Source: Gymnopilus junonius (Eukaryota; Basidiomycota; Agaricomycetes; Agaricales; Galerinaceae). Taken from it: 64,000 nt of DNA. Position 1 is the first letter of the stretch, and each line of letters opens with the position of its first letter. Location of the stretch: contig JADNYJ010000050.1 in NCBI GenBank assembly GCA_015501075.1, positions 62,001 to 126,000 of the forward strand, written 5' to 3'. The translations under genes and the position numbers were made by a program. The notes under the pieces were generated by a model. That model was not told the DNA's origin, searched no databases, and saw only the letters and a program-made list of their open reading frames with translations. This document shows, piece after piece, positions 1-14,246 of the stretch.

Positions 1-19
1 CTGAGACGATTTGCGATAG

Positions 20-764
20 CATTGCATTGCCGGCGCTTCTGTTTGGAAATTTGCCAGTGTTGATGATGGAGTCGATCCTGATGTGTAAGTTACTCTATGA
101 CTTACGTCTGCAGATCTTTCTTATCGGTTCTGATGCAGTGTCCTTGTCGGACTTGGAGTAGAAGTGACGTTTGAAGTCATCGCTGCTGCTGCTCTTCTTC
201 GCAAATATGTCCCCGAACTACGAGTTCGTGTCGTGAACGTCACCGACCTCATGATCCTCGCCAATACCGGCTTGCATCCTCATTCTTTGACTGAGGACGC
301 GTTTAAGGCTCTTTTCACGGAAGATCGGCCCATTCACTTCAATTATCACGGATATCCAATCGAACTTCAGGGATTACTTTTCGGGCGACCTAATCTAGGC
401 AGAATCACGATATCAGGATACAGCGAAGAAGGGACCACTACTTCACCTTTCGATGTAAGTGCACCAGCGCCTTCGAACCTGGAAAACATCTGACAAGCTT
501 TCGTTTAGATGATGATATGCAACCACACAGATCGTTTCAGTGTTGCCATTAATGCAATTCGTGCTGGTGCACGATTCAACAGCAAAGTTGCTGTTGACTC
601 TCACGAGAAGTGCAGCTATCTTGGGCATCTGAAGCAGAAGGAGAGGGAATATATCTTGGAAAATGGCAAAGGTTTGTCCTCTACCTTTTCTAGGACCTGG
701 ACAATTACTTACTATACCGCTTCTAGATCACGACCACGTTTTTGATACCCCGGTGTTCAACTAA
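20..764 (+). CDS. Phosphoketolase, C-terminal part (gene starts before the window)
   Basis: This is the last part of a thiamine-diphosphate phosphoketolase, the cytosolic enzyme that splits xylulose-5-phosphate or fructose-6-phosphate with phosphate to give acetyl phosphate. The visible exons are about 20-84, 139-454, 509-671 and 727-764, joined by GT-AG introns of 54-55 bp, and they encode the XFP C-terminal domain. Recognisable family blocks are AGASVWKFAS, VNVTDLM, HFNYHGYP, GLLFGRPNL, GYSEEGTTTSPFDMM and the tail EREYILENGK. The reading frame is intact to the stop at 762-764. An intron ends at base 19, so the catalytic thiamine-binding part lies upstream of the window. The family assignment is firm; the substrate preference cannot be told from this domain. 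Confidence 0.93.
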
Positions 765-1086
765 GCAAGAAGCCCTTTCTTTTCGGCCTTATGTTAGATA
801 TTTGCAATTGTAGATGGACATTCAGAATGTTAACATATGTAACATATGTACTTAAATCTCGATATATTCACATTTTTCAATGTATTTCTTTGCCATCTGA
901 GATACGTAAGTACACGATAACTAAGATCTCTCAAGATAAGATGTCGATCAGATCAGATCAGATTCAACCTCCGGAGTCAATTTATCAAAAAAGGCTAATA
1001 ATCGTGGGAATAATGCTTTTGACGATGATATAAAGCATGGGGTTGCCCAGGCTCATGCCGCTCTGACCCACCTCCTCTTTTTACCA
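765..1086. other. Intergenic, nothing recognised
   Basis: AT-rich spacer between the phosphoketolase stop and the first exon of the SRA gene. It contains short repeats (aacatatgta twice near 835-850, a gatca run near 948-962) but no coding or RNA signal that I can support. Confidence 0.6.
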
Positions 1087-2234
1087 ATGTTGAGCACTCA
1101 CGGACCAAGAAGGTGGAGATTAGCCTTATTTTCAATACCAAATTTTATAATTACTATTGGTCATATAGCAGGCTTCAATACGGAGAGATACCTGGATACC
1201 CCGTTGGCTTTACATGGATGGACCGGAAACAACTGTGTGCGAGTGGTGTTCATGCCACCCTTCGGAAGGGTATCCAGGGAAACAAGAAACGTGGGGTTAG
1301 ATCCATTGTACTGTCAGATCCTCTGTACATTAAACCATGAGGTAAATGCAGAACTAATGCTTTTTGTACGTTCTTGTATAGATCAGGAATATACGAAGAT
1401 GACACAGATGACGCAGATCTAGGCGAAGAGTTGTGAGCAAACAATCTCTCCCTTGCTTTTGGTATTGTGGTACTTACCCATCAACGTCAACCACTGTACA
1501 TATGCTGGTGTAGGTGAATCGCGTCCATCAAATAAGTATTTCAAAGGAACACTTTACTCACAACTTTGTAAAACACTTCCAGGTGGCCATAGCGATGGGC
1601 CCTTGGGTACCGGGTCAAAAGGACCACAGACACAGGACCAAAAGTGGAAAGGTGAAAATCTGGCTCTGAAGGTATGTGTCCATTTCTTCAAACAGCCAAA
1701 ATATACAGGGGACAATTAGCCCCTTCCTTCAGAGATCCTTTGAATTGCAGAACCCTATTCGTGTCTTTCGCGGTAGCAAACTCGGTTCGAGATTTGCGCC
1801 TTTAAAAGGGTATTCTGCCTTCCTCTCGTTAAAGATAAGGCTCCTGCTAACTTTTAACAAGATACAGATACGACGGACTGTATACGGTGGCGAATGTGGG
1901 GGGCACCGACTAGTCATACAATCTACTTCGCTGATTTACACCTCGTAGTGCGACATGGTACCCGGAAAGAGTGGATATTTAGTTTGTTTATTCAGATTAG
2001 TGGTATGTTATCCAAGTTAGGATCAGAGCCCCCCATAGCCATTTCTATGACATTTAGCGCTGCCCTGGTCAACCTCCAATTTCAAACCATATAACCCGGT
2101 ATCCGAGATCAAATACCCCTGTGGCTCATAATCCTCGTCCTCGTCGTCGCCCTATAATCATCGGATCAGAGTCTCCCAGCCTTCTGGACCCAGAGAGCGA
2201 CCTGGAGAGCGATCACCAATGCCAATGCCCGTGA
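1087..2234 (+). CDS. SRA/YDG-domain protein (methyl-CpG reader type)
   Basis: The product is almost entirely an SRA/YDG domain, the fold that in UHRF1 and plant SUVH proteins flips out 5-methylcytosine. Visible blocks in order are YGEIPGYPVG, GVHATLRKGIQGN, RSIVLSGIYEDD, EFTYAGVGG, QTQDQKWKGEN, NPIRVFRGSK, GYDGLYTVA, PGKSGYLVCLFRLV and PGQPPI, then a basic and acidic tail. Exons by my reading: 1087-1112, 1169-1312, 1382-1432, 1497-1513, 1583-1671, 1751-1809, 1868-1895, 1949-2002 and 2058-2234. They sum to 645 bases, exactly 215 codons. All introns are GT-AG except the one at 1433-1496, which ends in TG where AG is expected. No RING, SET or PHD domain is present, so it is a bare reader. The first exon is tentative. 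The gene may be damaged, or may use a non-canonical acceptor. Confidence 0.8.
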
Positions 2235-2675
2235 CCAATGAATTCGCCGAAGAAATACAGGAGGGTTCTGGGTATAATGTATCCGTGGAGGCGAGGGATG
2301 TGGGTCAGGAGGACGAGGTCTCAGCAGCGAAGGAAGAAGTCGTGGACCTTGAAGTTTCCTTGAAAGACTAGTGTACCACATTTTATGTAAATCGCTGTAT
2401 ATGTATATTACTACTACCGTCTTGGGATCAAGAATCAAATAGTAAAGCTAGTAAAGATTGGCAGTTGACCAGGGCTTTGAGATATTTATATTGACCGCAC
2501 GACAGAGACCAAGAGCAAAAGTTCATGATTGGCAGCATTTCTAAATTATCGTCAATATCAAGCAGTGCCCATTATGGCAGACAAGACTTATTTACAGAAT
2601 AAATAGTTAAAATAAATATCACGAGAGGCCTACGCTATAGGTCCTTGGCGTCGAAGGGAAGGGAAAGGACGCTCA
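2235..2675. other. Convergent intergenic spacer
   Basis: This is the 3' side of both the SRA gene (+) and the sirtuin gene (-). A second reading frame stays open to about 2371 just after the SRA stop, with an acidic composition. It may be a 3' exon reached by an unseen intron or a frameshifted tail. Otherwise it looks like AT-rich 3' sequence. Confidence 0.5.
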
Positions 2676-4778
2676 TCATGGAGTGTCGTCGACAAGGTAA
2701 TGTTGGCCATGAAAATCGTAAGAAAGAGCAGACGGCGACGGGTGTTGCGCATAGTGCGGATTGGGCCTCCATTCAGTTTGCATCTTTGATCTCCTCCTCT
2801 CATCCTGCGCAGCTCTAGCGGCTTTCCGACCAGCCTTTGTGTGCTTGTTAAACTTGGCATACGGTGGGGGGTGCCTCGGCATGGTTTCAGAATATGTATC
2901 CATATCACCATCTACATCCACGTCCAGGTCGTCCATGGGAGGTGGAGAGGGAGAAGGAGTGACATTTCTTCTACCTGTACCCATAGAGCGCATGCGTTCA
3001 AATTCATAGGGCCGTAGATACTGAGGAGATGAGATAACGACTTCTGACACAAAACGATGTGACTGTGATAGGGGTGGAATGTGAAGAAGGAGCTTTGAGC
3101 GTTGCGTCAAGGGTTCATCGTCCTCATCAAAGTCAGGAGACAGAGAATGCCGGCGTTGAAGAGACGGGGAAGGCGGTGTGTGAGGCGGAGAAAGAGGTCT
3201 TTTCAGAGCATTGCTGTTGGTAGTTGCCCTTCTCCGTTTGCCCGACGACGGACTCTCCAGAGCTTTGCCACGGACTGATTTTCTTTTCGTCACAGACGAG
3301 CCCACTGACCTATCCATTTCCTTGTCGAACTGCATCCTCGCCAGATCCGGCATTTCATGCTCAACCCCCAATTTCATTGCTTCCTCCTCCTTCCTCCTCT
3401 TTTTCTCCCCAGCCACCTTTTTGGCCTTGGCCTCTTTCTCGATCTCGGTCCTCACCATTTCGGCAAACTCTTGAGCGTCACCCTGTATCCACGCGTCAAA
3501 CACACCTTCCCACTCCCTCGTCGGCACAGGAAAATCCAGATTGAGGTACACGGCTTTTGGCTGTGGCAACTCTTCCTCTGCCGTGGGCGAACGGCGAGGA
3601 GACGGGGCGGGGGTGGCCAAACCACTGTCGGCACGGGGCGTACTGGCAGCACCATCGTCCTTGGAGGCACCTCTGACCTTGACGGCCTTTGCAAATTCCC
3701 TGACCATCCTCTTGGTGCCAGGGACTCTCAAGCTCGTGCCTACGACCAATAATAGATCGGCTCCGTTCCTTCCTTTGCCTTTGGAGGAACCCATCAAATC
3801 CCTCTGCACGACGTGCCCTACGCCTTCACCGTCCTTGTGGGCTTCGTTGTAGAGTACGACGCTAGGGCGTAGTTTGCCTATGCCTCTGGGGCGCTTACCT
3901 ATCAGCTGGCGCGTGGCCTCGAGTGAGGTGCATTCCGGACAAGGGGGAGGAATGCCGGAATTGAGGGACGAGAGATATTCTTGGAGCGGAAAAGAGTGGT
4001 TACAAATTTGGCAGTGCATCGATTGAAGGGTGCCATGGAGGGGAATGCAGCGTGGGGTCTCGACGGGAGGAGACGGGAGGCGACTGGTAGACGCCACAGG
4101 GTCCGATGAGTGTGGAACAGGGAGCAATTTTGGCTTTGAACGGGACTTGGCCGCTTGTGGTCAAAGTCGGGGACGCCAAAGGATAGGCCAGACTTTTGTT
4201 CGATGGCATCGATGTTCTGGGTGTAGACACGCAAAAGACGGCCACGCTGGTCGAGAGCACGCAAAAGGTGGTGAAAAGAGGTGGGTTGGGCAGCCTGAGA
4301 CAAATCGGACAACTGGGCAATCATCTGGCAAAAGAGCGAGGTTTTTTGCTCGGACTGGAGAGAGAGAGCGCGCGCATGAGGACCCAAATGCAGAAGCGAA
4401 AGAAAAAGAAAAAAAAAAAAGACGCACGTTGAAGACAGAGACATCAAAGAGCTCTTTTCCGGACGACATGGCCTCCTTTGGGTTGTCGCGCTTGAGGGTC
4501 TGGAAAAGGCCGTCGGAGGAGCGAAAGTCAGGGATTCCAGCCTGAACTGAGATGCCAGCACCTGAAGAGAGCTGATAAGGAGCGGTGAGAGATGAGTGGG
4601 GGGTGAACTGACCGCAGATGACGACGATGCGCCGGGCCTTCATGATGGCATGGACGGCCCTGGAGAGCTGGGCGACGGGGTTGGCGGGGGGGACGAGGAA
4701 GGGGGGCTGGGCGGGGCAGAGGGAGTCCGTGCGCAGGGGAAGATGGAGGGTCATGGTCGGGCTCATGCTCATTCCCAA
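2676..4778 (-). CDS. HST3: NAD+-dependent histone deacetylase, Hst3/Hst4-type sirtuin
   Basis: Class I sirtuin of the Hst3/Hst4 branch. In yeasts these nuclear enzymes remove acetyl from H3K56. Exons are 4778-4613, 4561-4428 and 4324-2676. The Rossmann and substrate blocks are GAGISVQAGIPDFRSSDGLF, TQNIDAIE and the catalytic His in IPLHGT. Zn-binding cysteines are CQIC and CPEC; the nucleotide-binding block is VVGTSLRVPG. The long C-terminal half is basic, Ser/Pro-rich and coiled-coil-prone (EKEAKAKKVAGEKKRR), as in fungal Hst3. The frame shifts at the TTTT run 4128-4131 (AAAA on the coding strand). One extra A restores a continuous protein, and the exon sum of 1949 becomes 1950 (650 codons). 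I take that as a sequence error rather than loss of function. Confidence 0.88.
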
Positions 4779-4849
4779 GTCTTCGACATCGTCAATCTTT
4801 CATTTCCCACGGCCATCATACAATATGTAATAGAATATAAAATATAATG

Positions 4850-5455
4850 TTATTTCCTCAGCTTCCATGCTCCCTCTAGGCCGGCAGTCGAGTACTGCTC
4901 CGCCACTGCTGGCTCATCCGGCGCCGGATTCCGTTCCGCCAAGCTCCCCAGTCCTGTCCGTGTGCCCTCCTTGTCCATCAGCCCCAGTCCGCCGTCGCCC
5001 CCTCCTCGCCTGCCCATCTCACCAGGCGCGCTCCGGAATCGCACCGCAGAGCTCTCTCCCACCCCTCCTGCATTGTGGGGCACCCTCCTCGTTGTGAATT
5101 CGTGCGCAAGCAAGCTGCTGCCGTCGATGAATACCCATCGCCAGTGACGTCAGGCGCCGCCGTGCGCCAAAGTTGACGTAGGGTTCTGATGTGGGGTATG
5201 CCCCCGCGGGCACTTGGTAGTGCTTGTATGACGCGTCGGGCTCAGAGACCACGTACGTGCGGTAGCCGCCAGCTTGTGTGTTCAGGGGCTCCGTGGGCTC
5301 GTCATAGTGTTTCTCGTACTGGTTGACAATATCTTGTCGGAGGGGGTGGTAAGGGGTGACCGGCCGAGGACCGCGAATGGGGAGTGGAAGGCGCGGACTC
5401 GGCCAAGTTGGACAGACTGTTTACAGGCGCCGAGGGTGATTGCGGTGAAAGACAT
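4850..5455 (-). CDS. Small conserved basidiomycete protein, probably mitochondrial (frame broken three times)
   Basis: An intronless gene whose protein appears in pieces in three frames. The start (MSFTAITLGACKQSVQ, then VRAFHSPFA) looks like a mitochondrial presequence: basic, with no acidic residue. The middle reads YHPLRQDIVNQYEKHYDEP and then YRTYVVSEPDASYKHYQVP. The end reads GESSAVRFRSAPGEM, then glycine-rich sequence, then PDEPAVAEQYSTAGLEGAWK. Joining these needs one missing base at each of about 5361-5370, 5163-5170 and 5106-5120, always in the same direction, in GC-rich sequence. I recognise no catalytic domain. The pattern resembles small uncharacterised Agaricomycete proteins. Function unknown. 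It lies upstream of, and in the same orientation as, the sirtuin gene, about 70 bp away. Confidence 0.6.
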
Positions 5456-5778
5456 TAAGGAGAATCTGTTTGAATGGTCCCATTTATATAGCGACTCAGT
5501 AAGCCACCCTGGGAATCTTGGGGGCGACCCCACATTCCCAATTAGATTCCGTTTTGCCAATTCAGACATAGGTTCATCCTTCGCATATATTTCATTTCAC
5601 AGTCTTTCCCCCCCCTGACTGGATCTTTCTTTCATTTTCGTGTCTTCAGACCGCGTTTGTCTGTGCAAAGTTCAAACCACTTCCGTTGCAACTCGTACGA
5701 TCCTCCCCAAAATGTCATCGGTCCTTGCACTTTCTCACAACTTCTTCACACTTGTCGCACCACTTCTGTTATCCTACT

Positions 5779-8304
<2,526 letters not shown>

Positions 8305-8946
8305 AATATAGAAGACCTGTGTGCGATTTTCCAGGCGGGTTAAATGAAATAAAAGATAAGCAACAAACGTGCCCGAGTGTTGTGTGTGTGTTGCAACTGC
8401 AACGCAAGGGTGTTCTATTCTCGGAGACGGGGACTCGGGTTCCGGGACCAAGTCCGTAGTCACATGATCTAAATGTAGTGACCACCGATCTTTGATTTTC
8501 TAAAATATAAATTAGAGCCAGGGATCCACGCAGAAAGCTATTACTATTTGGCTACATAATACACATTGTAAAAAGACAAATGAAGCGATGTGATAGAAAG
8601 GAAGGTCATGAATGTAGGCGGCTCGTCTCGTCAACGTCAAGAAGCATCCTGAGGTATAGTAACGTTCGTAGGTCCCATATGAGTATCGTAGACCGAAGAT
8701 TCGAATAGTGCCGGGATATATATTATTATGAAACTGGAAGGGAATGTGCCATGAAAAAAGTCGTTCAGTGTGTCGAATGTCGATTAAGTATTATAGGTTC
8801 TTTGAGGAATGCAAGATCTAAAAGTGCGATTTAACTAAACCACAGTCAATTCAAGCAGTACGAGAAGTGAAAGATCCGTTACTGACCAAAGGTTCATGAA
8901 CGGCGTAGCCAGTACGCCAAGATACGAGTCCGTTTTCCATTGCCAA
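8305..8946. other. Intergenic, nothing recognised
   Basis: Spacer between the casein kinase 3' end and the PFK2/FBPase2 start, both genes on the minus strand. No gene, repeat or RNA is seen. It must contain the PFK2/FBPase2 promoter, but no clear element stands out. Confidence 0.5.
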
Positions 8947-11064
8947 TTATCCACGGCAACATAACACACTCCAGAATCCCCTGCGACGACCATGACCACC
9001 GTCGTCGTCTTGTTGACCACCCCTCTGCATTTGATCTCGATCATACATCCCCATCCCCCTCACTCCAGCCATATCCCTTTGTCCATTCCCAGGGAGGGTC
9101 GTCCCCTCCCCACCGGATCCACTCTTGCCTGCCTGGGCTTGACCATATAGGAAAGATTCTGAGCCGTTTAGATGACCTCCGTTCGTCTGCACGAGCTGAG
9201 GATTCGGCGAATGACGGCCGTAAGTGGGAGTGGGGGTCTGGCGGTAATTGTTCATGGGACTTGGAGCCGTTGCATAGGGATGAGGTGTAGTACTGCCAAT
9301 TCCATTTGCATCCCCTCTTGGCTGCTGACTTGCTCGTCGGCTGGCAGGAGCTAGAGGTTGGACACTGGCAATCTCCTTGGAAGTATTTTGACGCTCGGCT
9401 CCTGTAGTTCGCCGACTGTTCTTATGATGAACAGGGGCTGGACTGAGGACTAGCTGGTTAGGAGTAGTTCCATCGGGGACTTGGCGTGACCGTCGACCAT
9501 GCTCTCGCTCTCGGCGCGTTTCACGATGAGGTGTGGGTCCTGCTGAGGCAGGAGTGTGCTAGTGAAAATACTTAGTCAGGTGCGTAGTAAGCATAGGCCG
9601 AGGCTTACGTTGCTGGCTTCCCATCCTTTACCGCCATTGAGGAGCATCCAGTCAAATACTCCGTCATCAGGCTCGCCCAGTGTTCTTAAAACTTTTGTGA
9701 AAAGTTCCCGAAGGAAATCGTAGTCTGGTGTCTCTTCAAAGCCAAGTTTACGGACATAGTTCATGTAAATTGTGAACTCCTCTGAAATAGACTTAAATAA
9801 CATAAGCAAACTATCACAACCTTCACTGACCTGGAAATCCTTCACAAAGTTCCGTGATGGGTGTTGTCTGCTTTTTTTCCCCAATTTTTTCATACTTTTG
9901 CTTGTTCGTTGCAGCCCTTAGGCCCTGCCATGGAAGCCCGCCTCTTAAAAAGTACATGAAGACATGTCCCAGAGATTCCAAGTCATCTCGACGGGACTGC
10001 TCCCTTCCTAGATGCGTGTTGATAGACATGTACCGTGCAGTACCCGAAAGTGACTTGCGCTCCCTATATGGGATATGCACTCTCGTTTTCGGGTCGCGAT
10101 AGTGTTTCGCCATTCCGAAGTCTAGAAGAAGATGAATGAACTTTGACGAGGTCGCAGATGAAACGATAAACTCACCTATAATATGAATAGTATTCGCATT
10201 CCTGCTCCCAGGAGGACCGATTAAAAAATTGTCTGGTTTGATGTCCCGGTAAATGAGTGATTTCTCGTGAATTGCTTGGACACGAGTGACCTGACGATAG
10301 AATCATGCCAGAGAGTGAGCGCGTTGGAAGGAATTTGAGGGGCACAGGAAAGTTGAATTATGATGCAAATTCAAGGCTCCGAGCTTGTTTGAAGACGCAG
10401 AAGTCAAAACTTACCATTTGCTTGGCAGCCATACAGACGGTCTTGATGGTGAACTTACGCCCACACATGTCAAAAAGGTCCTCCAAGTTGGGACCTAGGA
10501 GGTCAATGACCAGGATATTGTGGAGTCCTTCCTGCCCAAAATAATAAACCTGCGGGACGCCAGCTAATAGAGAATCTAAGCGAAAATCATGTTTCTAGGA
10601 GAGATAGGCATACGGGTTCCATTCAACGTTCTGTACGAGCGGAACTCGTCTCGTAATTGAGGAGCATCGGACTTCCGGGGTTCCTGCAAAGACGGATTGA
10701 GTGCCAACGAGACAACCCAAGAAAAAAGAAACATACAAATTTTATAGCCACGGGTTGATTGGTGGTCACCTTCACACCTAGTGTATCGTGTGTCAGCAAT
10801 GAAGAGATTTAAACGGTAAAGAGAGTGTGAAATGCTGCCCCTGTGCAGACTTTGAAAATACCGACGAGCGCGGAAGGGGCTTACGACAAGCAGAAGATCT
10901 AGGTCTCGCAGCACAAAAAGAGACACACCTTCGAAGACAACACCGAAAGAGCCTTCGCCTATTTTCTTCCCAACCTTATAGTGACCGCCAACGATGCCAT
11001 TGCTGGAGGAAACCGAATGAGAAGGATGGCCCGAAGAAGAGGCAATGACATGAGGGGTGGACAT
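8947..11064 (-). CDS. Casein kinase 1, membrane-anchored Yck type
   Basis: Ser/Thr kinase of the CK1 family. The kinase domain follows a short Ser-rich N-terminus: [21 protein letters not shown] (Gly-rich loop), [17 protein letters not shown] (catalytic Lys), YRDIKPDN (catalytic loop), [14 protein letters not shown] (DFG) and the CK1 signature [14 protein letters not shown]. Exon 1 is 11064-10929. The C-terminal tail after GKGWEASN is long, rich in Gly, Gln, Pro and Ser, and ends [10 protein letters not shown]-terminal Cys pair is how yeast Yck1/Yck2 are palmitoylated and held at the plasma membrane, so I infer the same location here. Yck kinases act in endocytosis, morphogenesis and nutrient sensing. 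The frame is intact throughout. Confidence 0.92.
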
Positions 11065-12334
11065 TGAATGATGATGGTGGTCTTCTAGGTGGTCGGCGCC
11101 AGGGATATAGAGGGAGGGAGGAGCCTCGAGGAAGGGCCAGAGGAGGAGAAAAGGGAACAGAGTGGGAGGGAATCGGAAGATTGACCGAAGGCGCGGCAGC
11201 CGTTGAATTTTCTCACACACACCCCACATGGCGACTCGTGAAACTATTACACAAATTCCTTTTTGTTTCCACAACATGAGGCGAAAAGGCGCTCAAAGTG
11301 CTCTTGCTGTTCTTTTATTCTGCTCTGGTCATCTGCTACTCCCTGAGATCCATGTCTCTTCGCACTAATCTCTATTTCTTGAGCTTCAAGGATTTATAAT
11401 TAATTGATCCTGCCGCTTTGCTGTCCGACATGGGCGCACCGCCACTATTAGTAAACAATTTCTGCTTGAATGATTTCGGGTTACACTTTACAGGGTCTCT
11501 TTACTTCAGTATCATCTGTTTCACTTTTCATTGACATGTACAACATACTATGGGCATGGGAGTACCCTTCTGGCCACGACAGAATAGAGAAGACGCTATC
11601 GAAGTCCGAACTACAGAGGCTTTGTTAATGCTTCTGCTCCTGCTATCTTCAGATAATTGCTGCATAGTAGGCTGTGCTCCAGCATGAAGCCACGTTTATA
11701 CGGTACTTGTCCCCATGTGCAGGGTCGCGGCCTGGCCTCGAGACAGATCCTTTCTTCACCAGACCTGGGCATCCTCTTGGTATTTGTGCAAATCGGTTCA
11801 TATATGACACCGATTTTTTTTATCTCTCAACCTATACGATCGTCCTCACCCTATCTTGGTGCCTCACGTACCGTTTCAGTGGAAACCTGCTCGGCAGATG
11901 CAGGAAACTCCAAGTCGTTGAGGTCACACAAATGAACAGGACCTCGCTTTATACAATTGACGAATACAGAGGATGGCGATGAGCGTACGAAGTGGTTATG
12001 GTAAGAAAGACTAAGGAAAACAAAGAGGTGACGCGGTGCTAATGTAAGGTGGTCACATGTACCAGCCTTACATTCAGCTCTGCTAGCCCTTATTTCACCT
12101 CGGTATTCCGCCTGCTAGCGCAGGAAACAACATTCTTATGTCGATGTCTCAAATCAGCACATTAAACCTCAAATCTTCACAGACAGACTTCGAATGCCCT
12201 TCTACCATAAGAAATAGGTTCTGACACCAGGTTATTGACCATGAAGTGGTGAGCACCCTATTTTAGCCGTCTGAGTTTCAACTGAGCTGATCATGATCTC
12301 ACGGAAACAATTCGTGCATGGCGAAACCTCTGCA
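11065..12334. other. Divergent intergenic region, no gene recognised
   Basis: About 1.27 kb between the divergently transcribed casein kinase (-) and membrane protein (+). Only short, unconvincing frames occur on the plus strand and no minus-strand frame of note. It probably contains both promoters and 5' leaders. Confidence 0.5.
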
Positions 12335-13575
12335 ATGAACCTACAACAGACCTTGTCTCTTGGGGTGTTCTCATCTTATTTCCTTGCGATAATTTTTTTG
12401 CTTTCTCTCATCTCTAGAAGTATCTATGTGTCCAAGACCTTTTCCAGCGCCAATAACGGCAAGGCCCTAATTTTCTTTGGCTTGACTGTAGCTTCGTTCA
12501 CGCACACATGGTTTTGTAAGTCCACACGGTCGTCCTTCAGCATTCTTTCTAACGCTTTAGCATAGACATGTTCAGATATATGGCAGTCAGTAATTAACTT
12601 TTCAATGCCGACTGAGCTATTTGCTCAGAAGACCCTCAGTGGAGTTTTGCCAACTATGAACACTCCCTGCAAGCCACGCAAACGCAAGATACCCTCCACC
12701 GTGTAGCATCGTGGCTTCATGGTACATCTCTATTCGAAGAAGCATGGTCAACTGTTTGTTTTCATCCCCTCAATTGGTGGTGGAGTGAACAACTTTGCAC
12801 ATACACCACAGGAGTCTGGACCGTGTTTATCGCTATCGAAGGTGCGACACAAAATCTGGTATCGTGTCGCTATTCTGATCTAATTATCAGGAAAACGCCA
12901 CAATATCGAACACCTCTGGGCATACATGCTACTTGGACAGATTGTCGCTATATCTGTCGCTTCAAATTTATTCTATCTTGCCTTAATCCTTTCTCAACCT
13001 CCAAGGACTGAAGCTGCCTACAACTTGAGGGCAAATCCTCGACTTTGGATGAGTGTTATATTGTCGTTGGCCACTGTTGCATTCAGCCATCCACATCTCG
13101 GGGGTCATTCTTGCCCAATCTTCTCATAATGCATGCTCTCTTGTTTGTTCCCCTCATAGGACCTACGTCGACGTCATCAGAGCAATCTCCAATCTTTTTC
13201 TCTATGGATATGAGGAACCTATTCCGGCTGGTTCAAATTGTTGTAGCTGGCATCCACATTCGTACAGTTCTGGCCGCAGTCAACTTCTTGAAGGAAAGCT
13301 CGCCTTCCGCCTCATCTCACATAGTGTCCGTAGCTTGGGATGTCTTATATTCCCATCCGGCTCAATCATCCATCGGATGGGATGTTGTCTGGACTACTAT
13401 TTCTTTCATCATTTGGATTGTCGTAAAGCCCCTTCATCCTATGGAAGGGTCAAGGTCCACCTCTGTGTTATATCTTTTACTTGCCACTCCTGTGTCTTCC
13501 ATCGGAGTGACGGCGCCCTATGTCCTTCGGCCGATCGCAGAACCCTCGAATCCAGTGGGTGACAAGCTGGAATAA
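12335..13575 (+). CDS. Multi-pass membrane protein of unknown function
   Basis: Predicted integral membrane protein of about 362 residues with eight or nine hydrophobic segments, including SSYFLAIIFLLSLISR, GKALIFFGLTVASF, GVWTVFIAIEG, LLGQIVAISVASNLFYLALI, SVILSLATVAF, LVQIVVAGIHIRTVLAAV and WDVVWTTISFIIWIVV. Exons are 12335-12515, 12566-12585, 12640-12841 and 12891-13575. The sum is 1088, one base short of 363 codons. An extra G in the run 13100-13104 joins the two halves in frame (HLGG then SFLPNLLIMHALL). The protein resembles uncharacterised Agaricomycete membrane proteins. I know of no assigned activity, and nothing in it reveals a transporter or enzyme motif. Confidence 0.72.
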
Positions 13576-14246
13576 ATTTCTTGGGTCAGAAGGTCGTAAC
13601 GTGGTAGGTTCGGTCATGAACTTCTCTGAATCGCGCCTGATTGGAAATTTTAGGTAACCTTTATATTCATGAGTACTATTCTTCAGTAGTTTAAATGCCC
13701 TTGTTTGATGTGACAGCAGCCAATCATCAAATTTTTTGTGCGAATGATAGTATCTGGTACGCGATGCCCACCTTATTTATCACGAGTACCGAGTGTCCTG
13801 AAGGGACCCTGAATTTCTGCCTGACCTTGGTTCTTAGATAATCGCTGAACGGATGGCCTTGGTAAACATCCTCGTGGCCGAAGCTTCGCACGGCCCAAAA
13901 TGAAGTTCGTAAATTTAAAGGTGCCCTTAATGTCAAATGTCTACTTATATTACTGAGCCGCAAAACGGTCCTTAAATATGAAGTGCCGTCTAACAAGGCG
14001 TCCTCGCGTACAAACACATTGAATAAACCAAAGCCTGGTGGTACCCATGGACTGATGAAAGTCTCAGGGAATCATCACTGCACCTGCGGGCATATCACGG
14101 GCCGGTTCCCCCCCACTCATGGCCTGTAATCGAGGTACATCGGATAGGTGCCCATGAGTGTTTTTTTCTCGAATGTTTAGCATGCGTTCTCCCCACGTCC
14201 TCTTGCTTCCTCTTTCTCTCTCTTCCACCCTCCTTATTCCAGCCTC
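13576..14246. other. Intergenic, nothing supported
   Basis: Contains a 96-codon minus-strand open frame at 13727-14017 with no recognisable family and no intron partners. A pyrimidine-rich stretch runs up to the transporter start at 14247, typical of a basidiomycete promoter or 5' leader. Confidence 0.5.

Noticed and set aside
2235..2371. Longer SRA protein through the acidic frame after 2234
   Set aside because: It needs a frame change with no visible intron; kept only as a possibility.
4060..4180. An 83-bp intron (gttcaa...gtcgag) in the sirtuin instead of a frameshift
   Set aside because: The skipped part reads as sensible coding sequence in the downstream frame (SRLPSPPVETPRC) and the donor is poor; one extra A in the AAAA run explains everything.
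13727..14017. 96-codon minus-strand open frame
   Set aside because: No family character, no intron partners, in a promoter-like interval.
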